Source: Pseudofabraea citricarpa
Lineage: Eukaryota > Ascomycota > Leotiomycetes > Helotiales > Dermateaceae
Length of the DNA stretch: 64,000 bases
Reading direction: 5' to 3'
NCBI GenBank assembly: GCA_029641185.1
Contig: JAPWGK010000020.1
Coordinates: forward strand, 682,001-746,000
Under the pieces are notes generated by a model. The model was given only the letters and a program-made list of their open reading frames with translations. It was not told where the DNA came from and ran no database searches. The position numbers and the translations under genes were made by a program. Shown here one piece after another: positions 55,045-64,000 of the stretch (within the stretch, counting starts at the first letter, position 1; the number at the start of each line of letters is the position of its first letter).

Positions 55045-56768
55045 ACTTTGTGTCTAAGGGTATTATGGAGGTCTGTATCGATCAGATCCTGCACTGATCT
55101 GACGAGGTCGGCTCGACTCTTCCTCTGCGAGAGGAAGGCCTTCTAAACCCGTCCTATGCGGCAGCTGAGTAGTTTCGGACGGAACTGGGGTGTTTGGGGG
55201 CAGGTCGAAAAGGAACTGCTCGAGCTGTTTAGAGTGTGGCAAGTGGAGGTGGGCGTGTATTGATGATGTGGCGGTTAGGTCGTAAGGAGAAATCGTGGTC
55301 AGAAACAACAGTTGCGGCTGCGAAAGCCGTGGTGAAGGGCTGCCTTTGAATTGACCAAAGGCTGGAGTAAGATATATGAATCTACGAAAAGTAGAAGGGC
55401 TGTGAGAGATATGTTAGTGAGAGACTCAAAATACCGCAGGTTGATGACGGGGGGCGCACGGAGGGAGGGTTGGAGGAAAATTATGAGCGAGGCAGGGCAG
55501 GACAAGCACAAGGTGTCGCGAGGGTACTGACCGGATGAGTCAACGTCTGCGAGGCAAGACGCGATAATACGGTGGTAGCGGGAGTTGGATGGGTTACTTC
55601 GAGAGTAGATTGTGGAAGAGACGAAGGTCGGAAGAGGGAGTGATGCTGTTGTTCAATTGTTGTCTTGCATGCAAATTTTGGTGGTCGGCTAAAATGTTAG
55701 CGCATGGGGCACTGTTGGATGTGAAGCTGGGCGGGCGGCGGGGCCGGGAAGGGGAAGATACTGAGAGAGGGGCGTAAGGACACAGGAGGCAGGAGGGAGA
55801 AATCGGTGTGTGTCGCGAACATCGAGGAATCGGGATTTGCTATTAGTGCCGGCTGGAGCTGCAGTGCGTGATTTTCCAGACATGTTGCTGGCTGACATAC
55901 TCTTTTTGTAGCCATGCCACATCACATAGGTACACAGTTACCAATAAACTGTTAGGTATTGCAAGAGGCGGTGAAAATACTAACATTGTCTTTCAAGAGG
56001 GACTTCAAGTTCTTCAAGAAAAAGACAAGATGACGTAGGACCTCCTTACAAAGCTACATGAAGCTTCGAGATGTTGAAAGGTGGATATGTATGCTTGTCC
56101 TCGGCTGCACGTGCCGAATCTTCACAACCCTAACTGAACCTAAGAAACCAAAGATGGGGAGACATATTTTTATTCTTGATTTCGCTCCTAATATTGCGGA
56201 GTAAATACACTCAGTACTCAAGATAGTTAATTGTTTCAACACCCAGCAATCATGAAATTCAAAACTACCTAGGTTTAGTTCCCTAGGTTTAGTCAATTCC
56301 CTCAAGTTTTCCCCGACCCAGCAGTCCTCGACTCCTCCCTCCAGAGCTCGCACATATCAGAAACTCCACTCTACTCCCCACTACCCATGCATGTCCTCAC
56401 ATCTTTAGTCCGCCATCTCACGCCTTTGAGAAAGCAGGTCTGAATAAGATGGATACGCATTGGCTGCAAAAACACACGGTTGGAAGACCAGGTTTCTGAG
56501 AATGCTACTCTTGTTCTTGCGCTTAGCTTGTGATCTATCAGCCATTGGAAATGGGACTGAAGACGTATGTGTGTCTGTTCGTAGCGCGTGAAGGGGAGAA
56601 AAGAAAGAAGAAAACCAAAAAAAAAAAAAGGGAAAAGGCTACATCAATAAATGGCGTTGAATTATGCTCGTCGATGCTCATAAATGCTCGCTAATATGAC
56701 CTATGTTACAGAAACGCCGTCTCATGCTGGAGTGGAATACAGTGTTTTACAAATCATACAGGTCAAGA
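55045..56768. other. ODC leader/promoter and gene-free spacer
   Basis: On the minus strand there is no ATG between 55045 and about 55665, consistent with a long ODC 5' leader. The rest, to the end of the CYM1 gene, shows no coding sequence; a CTAGGTTTAGT direct repeat lies near 56270-56292 and an A-rich run near 56615-56630. Confidence 0.5.
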
Positions 56769-59700
56769 CTAAGACCCTAGAGCAGCTGTCTGCACGTCTT
56801 GGTCGTCTTGGATGGCGGGCTGCTCAGGCTGCGAGATGCCCATCTCCTTCAGCTCCCAGGTGCCATCAACCCAGTCTTTCTTCTCGCCGAGGAATACCAT
56901 CCTGCCAGCATCTTTGGCGAGACCGTCAACGATATACCTCTGGGCAACATCGCGAACCTGGTCTTTAGTGACATCCAGCATTCGCTCTCGTCGTTCTTGA
57001 ACCATCTCATCTGTGACCCCAGACAGGAATCTTGTCATGCCCTCCTCACTAACAGCTTGTGGTGCATCAACGCTCTGGAAAACAGAGAGCTTCGCCTCCT
57101 CCAAGTCACGCTCGCTCCATTGCTTCTCAATAGCCCACTGTCCTGCACTTTGCATAATAGACATGGTATTCTGAGGGTTTGGATCGCGGTAAGAGTAGAA
57201 TCCAAACACACCGTCTAGGCCACGTGAATATGCCCCGCCACCATAAGCTCCACCCTTCTCGCGAATCTCATGATGCAAATGCTTGTGAGTCAGGAGTTGA
57301 GCAAGAATCTGGAGAGGGGGGCCAGAAGGAGATGTGAAAGAAGCAGTAGGAAGAGCCAATGACCCATAGTACACTTGATACGGCAATGGGAAAAAGGTCT
57401 TGCTGTTTCTCGAGAATTCTGTTGCAGGTAGCTTTGAGAGAGGTTGGCTGCTTTGCGGGAGTGAAGAGATAAACTTTTGAAGTTCGGCCTCGTTCGCCGA
57501 TACACTCTCGGTTCCGCAAGTAAGAGCAGTACGGAACGTGCTTGTGCCTGAAAACGCTAGCTGTTGAATAGCCTTAAGTTTCTCTACAACATCAGCTAAG
57601 CCCTCGGCCTCTGGTCTAGAAGCCAAAGATGTGACAAGCTTGACCTGGGTAAGGCCGCCAATTTGTTCCTTCAACCGACCATATTGCGAAATTCCAGCTT
57701 CGGCATAACCCTTGGCAAAGGCATGCCCAGATGAAGCGATATTGTTCACAGCACCATCGGCACCCCCTTGAAGTAATTGTCTGATGCGAAGTTGGGCTTC
57801 AGGGCTGTCAAAGTCCGTCTCGAGTACAAGTTTGCGTAGTAGTTGGAACATATCTGGAACGTTACGATCCAGAGCAGTACCAGAGAAACTCATTCCTTCG
57901 GTTGCTACCTTGTAGTCGAGAGGGGAGGAAGAAGCATGATACCCAGCCGTGACACCACCCGTCTTCAGCTTCATAAGATCCTCAAGCTGTTCCATCGTCA
58001 TATCTTTCGTTCCGAGTCGCATAATACAGTCGCTGAACAGAGGAATGAGTGCTCTCAGCTCGTCTGGCAAATTTTCAAAGGTGTTGACAGCTCGGAAGTA
58101 TGTAAGACCATTTGTTGGTGCCTCTCGCCACTGAATCTTTACATCTCCTAAATTCGAGTCTCGAACCTCAACCTTTTCTTTCTGGCGTGGGATGTCTTTT
58201 ACGTGTACTGTTGGTAGGCAGCTGAGATCTTGTGTATTGGACTTTCCTTGCTCTTCGAGAAGTTCAAGTTCACGCTTCTCTAGCTGTGCACGAGCTTGAG
58301 CTTCGCCACCAGCTTGGTCTGTGACTTCAGCAATTTTTCCAGCAAGACGAACAGCCTCCTCCTGTACAAGTTCGTCTCCGTAGGTGGCTGATGGAGTCAT
58401 CGTAAACGTTAATGTATTATCATTGAGAAGGTATTTCTCTAACAAACCCTCTAAATAACCACCCTTGGCAAACTCTGCTTCAAATGCAGCAACAGTGTCG
58501 TTCCAAGCTAAGGACTCGAAGGGGTCGACTCCTTCGAACCACTTCGGTTTTATTCTTTGCATCAAACGCATACCAAATTTAGCAGTCTTATGTTTCAGAC
58601 TTAATTCCAGTTGATGTAGATATCCGTCAATCTTGGATTTTTCGAACCCATTCTTGTGGACTTCTTGGAATGTTTTGTGGATAGCCTCCTTCACTTTTGG
58701 TACGTCTGATTCCTTGACACCTGTAAGACCAATGGAGAAGATTCCGACTCTTCCTGAGCCATCAAAACCACTGTTGGGACTCCATTCCGTACCTAATCCA
58801 GCCTCTATCAAGTTTCGGTACAGGGGCGAGCCGTATCCATCCATCAATAGAGCTGACATAATCCCAAGAGAGAATGTTTCTAAGACATCTGTCGAATCTC
58901 CCAATAACCATGACGTAGAAGTCTTATATTGCATATCCTTATCAACCAACGGATCGATAGGTCCAGTGACAGTGACATTTTGAGGTCCAGCAGACAAGTC
59001 GATTGGCCTTCTAATTTCGATATCTCCTTGAATTCGCTCGAAGGCATCCAACTGTGCATTCACTTCTCTCAGGTGGTCAGTAAGAGGCATGTCACCATAA
59101 GTGAAGACCTTAGCATTGCTCGGGTGGTAGTGCTCTGCATGGAACTTCTTGAGCTGCTCGTAGGTTAGATCCGTCATCTTCTGTGGGTCTCCACCTGAAT
59201 TATTGATGGCCGGGAAAATGTGATCCTGGAACCTAATGTAATATAGATATCCTGCATCTGACATTTGACCCTTCATCTCGTTGTAGACCACTCCTTTAAA
59301 GACCAGCTTGCTGTCCTCCGGCTTCGCAGCATCGCCAGCCTCAGCGACTCGTGGATTTTCCGGACCAATCCGCCATCCTTCTTGGGTGAAGTCGCTTCGC
59401 TTGAGCAGTGGATGCAAAGTCGCATCTAGGTAGACAGACATGAGATTCTTGAAGTCTTGTTCGTTTGTCGTAGAAAATGGATAGAATGTATGGTCAGAGG
59501 CAGTGAAGGCATTCATGAAGTTCGAGAGTGTCCGTGGAAGCATCTTGAAAAACGGATCACGTATAGGATATCTACAGGCAATTAGCAAAGTTGAAATCAG
59601 CTGAGCAGGCGACTTACTTTTCACTTCCGCATAGTGTCGTGTGCTCCAAGATATGAGGCACTCCGGTGTCATCCGGAGGGTTTGTCTTGAAGCCGATAGA

Positions 59701-59907
59701 GAAGACATTGTTCTTGTCATCTCTTGCAACGTGTAGGTAGTCTGCGCCGGTCTTGTCATGTTGTAGATGCAGCGCCGTCAACTCGAGCTCCGGTACATGC
59801 TTCGAGCGCAGAAGAGTGAAGCCGTGGAGCTTCTCTCCGGGCTTGGGGTATTGAGCAAGCTCGGTGACGCCTTTGCGAATGGCCCCCTTTGATGCGTTCC
59901 GTAGCAT
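56769..59907 (-). CDS. CYM1: mitochondrial presequence protease Cym1/PreP (M16C)
   Basis: Two exons (59618-59907, 56769-59571) give about 1030 residues, the usual length. Cym1 is a zinc metalloprotease of the mitochondrial matrix/intermembrane space that degrades cleaved presequences and other short peptides. The N-terminus ([13 protein letters not shown]) is basic and short, fitting a mitochondrial signal. The inverted zinc motif HILEH lies at about 85-89 in [16 protein letters not shown], with the intron just after it and the distal VYNEMKGQM supplying the third zinc ligand. [20 protein letters not shown] and the Gly-rich [19 protein letters not shown] near the C-terminus are family hallmarks. 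The two halves form the clamshell. It is divergent from the taxilin gene. Confidence 0.95.
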
Positions 59908-60413
59908 CCTGGATGGCTGCAGATTTGGAGTTGACAGTGTTAAGGTGATGGAGAAACAGATATTTCGGGTAAGGCATAAATTTCGCTATCGACGCGATCG
60001 GCTTGCATAAGATACGTCACGAGCCCAATCAGATGAAATCAAAGTCACCACTGTATTTGCATTGAATTTCGGCGTGTGCAAAAACAGCTGGTGAGAAGCA
60101 GAGCAGTGCCCACGGTACAGTATTCACACAACAGCTGAACTGTTGATCCCTCCTATGCATCCGTTCCAAGCACTTTGCGATCTCAGCATCAAGTCGATCT
60201 GTCACCGACTCAAGGACGCTAGTCCCGAATCGCCAGAATTTACTAGGACAAGCGTTCTCTCAAACAGACAGAGCGACGACGCCGTGATAGACGGCGGTAC
60301 GAAGGACCAACAAATATCAACATTGCGCCAAAAGACACCGAATCTGTAGAATAGCAGCTGTGCTTGCGCCGGCTTGCTTCGCATATCCAAAAATATCTTA
60401 GATCGAGAGCACC
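59908..60413. other. bidirectional promoter of CYM1 and the taxilin gene
   Basis: 506 bases between divergent start codons, with no ORF of its own. No TATA box was recognised on either side. Confidence 0.5.
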
Positions 60414-62314
60414 ATGTCCACTGCAGTCAACCACACTTCCGCGCCATCCAGCTCGAGACCACCCTCTACCTCCGCGAATCACGCCCACAACGATCCCGCC
60501 TACGCAAATGGAGATCATCATCACCACCACCACTCAGGTCCGGCGTACCAAGGTGGCTCCAGCAATGCGAAGAAGGCAAAACAGAAGAAGGTTGTGGACC
60601 CGAGCGAGACGACCCGACAATTACAGGCCAAGATCGCACAGTTGGAATCAGCAAACCTGAAGGAAGATGAGGAGGCTCAGGAAGTTGGTGCGTAGAACTC
60701 GATTTGTTCCCTCCGTCGAGTCGAGTCGAGTCGAGTCGTCCTGTTGTTCATGGCGTACGGTGTTTGGGAAGCTGGATGCGGTGTCAAGTGCCCAACGTGC
60801 GGTCCCACTCTGTGAAGGTGGCAACCTGGGGAGAAGTCTTCCTTCTGTGGCTATGGTAGAAGGTGCACATGTACTGGACAGAAGTGCCTTCCGACCAGCA
60901 TTTATATGTTTCGCGTGGCCCCTTCCTCGATAGATATAGAGGTCATGCTAATAGCTTTTGGCGGGGGTAGAACGAGATGTGAAGGTGAACAAGCGGGAGA
61001 TGAACCACGCCATTTCGAAGCTTGACGACGTTGCAAAAATCGATTATCTTAGTAGCAAGGCCACAGAATTTTTTAGGGAAATGAAGCGGACTCAGCTCAG
61101 TTATCAAAAGGAGAAGAAGGCACGGGATCAATTGCAGAAGGAGAAAGATCGCAATGGTTCTGAACTTAGCAAGTCTGTCACTCTGCGAGAAAAACTGGAG
61201 AAGCTTTGCAGGGAACTTCAACGAGAAAACAACCGACTGAAGGTGTGTGGTGTAACGGGGATCGTAGGCGGCGCCCAGGCGGCAAATACTGACGGAATCA
61301 GGGCGAGAACAAAACTCTACAAGACAACGAGAAGGACAATCTCGCCAATTGGGACGCCAAATATCAGGACATGCTTTGGAATCTCCAAGATTACCAGGAA
61401 GAGAAAGACCATCCGCAGGCCCAGATAGTACCGATTGAGGTGGATGACTTGTAAGTTCTAAATGTACACTTTCGCTCAAGGTCACTAACTCTTTCTTCAA
61501 AGATTCAAGCAACGATTTAAATCCCTCATCGATCAATACGAGCTTCGCGAACTGCATTTTCACTCCTTAATGCGCACAAAAGAACTCGAGGTGCAATACA
61601 ACATGGCAAGATTTGAAAGAGAGAAGAAGAACGCCGAATCAGAAAGCAGTAGATCGCGTTCCTTGAATGCACAAGTCTTGACGTTTTCAAAGACTGAAAG
61701 CGAGTTGCGAAATCAGCTTAACATCTATGTCGAGAAATTCAAGCAGGTATGTAAACGACGTTCTTTCTGTCTTGAATTTAGATCATTTTTGTAGTGCTGA
61801 CATCTGCAACAAGGTGGAGGATACTTTAAATAATAGCAATGACCTATTCCTAACCTTTCGCAAGGAGATGGAAGAGATGTCCAAGAAGACCAAACGGCTT
61901 GAGAAAGAGAATCTTACATTAACTCGTAAGCACGATCTGACTAACCGAAATATTCTCGAGATGGCAGAAGAGCGAACCAAGAACAACCAAGATCGCGATA
62001 GTCTGATCAAGAAGAACGAGAAGCTCACCAACATCATCAACCAAATGCAACAACAAGGTCGCGGTCTAGCTTCAGGCATGGCTGGCGTGGTTGAAGGAAG
62101 TATGGAGGGTGAATACGCTGAAGGGGAGGGTGACCTAGAAGGCACAGAGAGCGATTATGAATACGAAGATGAAGAAGGCGAGGAGGAAGGCAGCGAAGGG
62201 GAGTATGATGAAGATACTGAGGAAGAGCTCCATACTGAAGTCCCTCAGAAGACATTCGGTCCACCACCACCTCCAGCTACGACAACCAACGGTACCAACG
62301 GCGTTAAGCACTAG
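60414..62314 (+). CDS. taxilin-like coiled-coil protein
   Basis: Five exons (60414-60687, 60971-61242, 61302-61450, 61503-61746, 61814-62314) give about 479 residues. The N-terminal 60 residues are disordered with a His run. From about residue 85 to 390 the protein is an almost continuous coiled coil; LREKLEKLCRELQRENNRLK is the taxilin signature and FKQRFKSLIDQYELRELHFH follows in its usual place. The C-terminus is strongly acidic (Glu/Asp/Gly/Tyr). In animals taxilins bind syntaxins and ribosome-associated NAC and are linked to vesicle traffic; the fungal role is poorly defined. The first intron (283 nt) is long for this genome and carries a GAGTC repeat. All junctions keep the heptad pattern. 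Confidence 0.9.
60716..60738. repeat. (GAGTC)n repeat in the taxilin intron
   Basis: Four to five copies of TCGAG/GAGTC lie in intron 1 of the taxilin gene, so they are not translated. Confidence 0.8.
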
Positions 62315-62544
62315 TGGGCAGAGCTTAGTGGACCCCTGTATTTATTATACCGTGTGCTTAAGTTTATCGCTTGTCGGTTTGCTGTTTGTCGCTAGATGTA
62401 CTGTACTGTACAGGCAGTTGTTGCTATAGCATCAAGAGACCACAAATTTCCCACAAACCTTACCTGTACTATTTAGGTTTTGAGCAGAAGAGCATTTACA
62501 CGTGATGTAAGCAAAGGGTACGGGTATTGAAGCTCGGGTATTAG

Positions 62545-63519
62545 ATGTGGACATCCATATATTCCGGCCCTCGAGCGGCCCCAACTTCCTTTAATCTTCC
62601 AGACAATAAAGGTATGTTTGTCCCTGACGAGATACCGATGCACAAGATCGTACTCGCCGTTTTCAGTGAGATCATCAAAGACGCATACTACACAGCGTGG
62701 ACAACCTTCGTTGTCAAAACCAGCAAGATTTACGACTATTTAGAAGACGGGATAAACGAAAGGAGGATTCTGAATCTGAGGTTGACTTCCAACACACAAC
62801 CAACATTTTCCAGATTTCAGGACTTACCCACTGAGCTGCGGCAACTCATCTGGCGACATGCGGTGCTCGCCTACCCGTCAAGAACCATCGAGATCCGAGC
62901 TGACAAGCACACAAAAGTGAACTCCTCACCTACATCTCTCTGCCAGATTCCAAGTCTCCTACACACATGTCAAAGCTCTCGCAGTGAAGCTCTACGACAC
63001 TATTCCCTGGCCTTTGGAGTCGGGGATCTGCAGCCAAAGATATACGTGAACTTCCACGAGGACGTTGTATATTTCGAAGCGCGGGATGAGGGCTTTGGGC
63101 TCCTGAATCCAAACACGGCAGAGATGCAAGACCTAGACAGGATCCAGAAACTCGCTATCCTGATCCCGAGATACCTGTACGATGCCCGGTGGCGGCTCGA
63201 TGCCTTCAGGAACCTGAAGGAGCTCGTCCTGGTCGTACAGCACGGCGAGAGAACCTTTGATCTCGGCCCTGATCCTACGCTCGTGCTGGGTCGTGATGCC
63301 GAAGACATGATTTCCGGAGATACCGGCAGTGCGTCGAGCCAAGAGCGAGACATGGTCGCGGGAAGGTTAATGTACGCACCCGTCATAAAGGGGTTTTTTG
63401 AGAAGATGAAGTCAGACAACCCAGGCTGGGGGGTGCCGGTGTTGAAGCAGGGTTATTTTGTCAAGGGTGAGAGGGATAAATGGTACTTTACAAGAACAGG
63501 AGATCTATGGCCTTTCTAG
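62545..63519 (+). CDS. 2EXR-domain protein
   Basis: An intronless 324-residue protein from the ATG at 62545; later in-frame ATGs (for example MFVPDE, residue 24) are possible starts. The motif FQDLPTELRQLIWRHAVLAY (about residues 91-110) is a textbook 2EXR/F-box-like opening. IPSLLHTCQSSRSEALRHYS then matches the LLxxCxxSRxEAL helix of that family, and KIYVNFHEDVVYFE its next strand pair. The C-terminal part predicts alpha/beta. Such proteins are very numerous in filamentous ascomycetes; the function is unknown. It lies downstream of taxilin in the same direction with 230 bases between. Confidence 0.85.
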   Translation: MWTSIYSGPRAAPTSFNLPDNKGMFVPDEIPMHKIVLAVFSEIIKDAYYTAWTTFVVKTSKIYDYLEDGINERRILNLRLTSNTQPTFSRFQDLPTELRQLIWRHAVLAYPSRTIEIRADKHTKVNSSPTSLCQIPSLLHTCQSSRSEALRHYSLAFGVGDLQPKIYVNFHEDVVYFEARDEGFGLLNPNTAEMQDLDRIQKLAILIPRYLYDARWRLDAFRNLKELVLVVQHGERTFDLGPDPTLVLGRDAEDMISGDTGSASSQERDMVAGRLMYAPVIKGFFEKMKSDNPGWGVPVLKQGYFVKGERDKWYFTRTGDLWPF

Positions 63520-63947
63520 AACTTGCAGCGTGCTATAGAAGGATAGACATGGTAGATGAAGCGATGAATGAAGATTCACAACGAACTTTGTTATTACTGT
63601 ACCGAACTTGAACTAGACAAACATGCCTTGCAGAACTGGTGGAACTCAGCACGTGTGACCAAGACGAGGGCGGACCAGCACCCAGACCCCTGGAATTAAC
63701 CCCACGCGGGGAAGCGAGCCGAGGCCAAATGTCGAGCAGAGCCGAAGCGAGCGACCTGTCAGTGTCAGTCTACAACGACGACTCCGCTCTTGCGAGCATA
63801 CTGCCTTGCAGCTAGCTAGCTATTTATCTAAAACCATGTCACATAGCTTCTCTCTTGAACTTGGAAATATTCATACTCGCCAACCGACATTAAAGCACAG
63901 CTAGAACCAGCACAACACGCCGTCTAAGCACGAAACAGAAAACCAAC
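63520..63947. other. spacer / promoter of the cut gene
   Basis: 428 bases with a CACGTGTG motif near 63651, a repeated AGCTAGCT stretch near 63811-63822, and an A/C-rich stretch before the ATG like a fungal 5' leader. No ORF of its own. Confidence 0.5.
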
Positions 63948-64000
63948 ATGGCATCTCCAACGGCCGTCATCACGACGCCACTCACGACGCTCCTGAACAT
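63948..64000 (+). CDS. start of a probable nitronate monooxygenase, cut by the window edge
   Basis: An ATG in the context CCAACATGG opens a frame that runs off the end after 17 full codons: MASPTAVITTPLTTLLN. The TPLTxLLNI-like segment is how many fungal nitronate monooxygenase (2-nitropropane dioxygenase) proteins begin, just before the FMN-binding strand. Only the extreme N-terminus is here, so the family call is tentative. The leader before it is A/C-rich as in expressed fungal genes. Confidence 0.45.
   Translation, partial: MASPTAVITTPLTTLLN

Noticed and set aside
55063..55308. 81-codon frame just upstream of the ODC start
   Set aside because: No ATG in it; opening codon is TTG. More likely part of the ODC leader.
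1..64000. Search for tRNA genes, rRNA, CRISPR arrays and transposase/reverse-transcriptase genes
   Set aside because: By eye no stretch has the paired T-arm and acceptor of a tRNA. GGTTCGA-like matches (for example near 18068) lack the rest of the fold. No rRNA, CRISPR repeats or transposon protein motifs were seen. A tRNAscan-SE or RepeatMasker run would settle it.

Overview
The window is nuclear DNA of a filamentous ascomycete (Pezizomycotina; Helotiales/Leotiomycetes is my best guess from protein character, not tested). The evidence is the short introns (about 45-75 nt, mostly GTAAGT-type donors, often with CTAAC-like branch sites), fungal orthologues such as Atg1, Gpi10, ornithine decarboxylase, Cym1, Rpb11 and Lsm5, and several fungal-specific F-box/2EXR-like proteins. 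I saw no prokaryotic operon, phage, CRISPR array, rRNA, convincing tRNA or intact transposon.

Layout. 1-1.2 kb: AT-rich repeats with a palindromic element. 1.2-5.5 kb: a small membrane protein candidate and a two-exon F-box protein with a 72-bp minisatellite (both minus). 7.9-11.8 kb: an MFS anion symporter (plus) tail-to-tail with GPI mannosyltransferase Gpi10 (minus; one GC-AG intron). 13.5-16.5 kb: autophagy kinase Atg1, with a possible upstream ORF. 18.8-20.8 kb: two adjacent paralogous F-box-like genes. 22.9-24.8 kb: an APH-family phosphotransferase and a small charged protein. 27.3-29.9 kb: an Hsp70-like ATPase (six exons). 30.8-33.4 kb: a C2H2 protein that could be two fused or nested genes. 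33.5-44.8 kb: gene-poor, with one tail-anchored protein, one F-box-like protein and several possible relics (HAD N-terminus, BTB domain). 44.8-50.2 kb: small tail-anchored proteins, a nitronate monooxygenase, Rpb11 and a low-complexity protein. 50.3-55.0 kb: Lsm5 (six exons) divergent from a DEDDy 3'-5' exonuclease, then ornithine decarboxylase with a long leader lacking any ATG. 56.8-62.3 kb: mitochondrial presequence protease Cym1 divergent from a taxilin. 62.5-63.5 kb: a 2EXR-domain protein. The right edge cuts what looks like a second nitronate monooxygenase.

The housekeeping genes cover separate processes: transcription (Rpb11), mRNA decay/splicing (Lsm5), GPI-anchor assembly, autophagy, polyamine synthesis, mitochondrial peptide turnover and membrane traffic. 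There is no clear biosynthetic cluster. The less ordinary content is the F-box/2EXR-like family (five members here), the unknown tail-anchored proteins, in-frame tandem repeats inside coding regions, and the decayed fragments of 34-43 kb. Exon structures were read by hand from splice signals, reading frame and family similarity.
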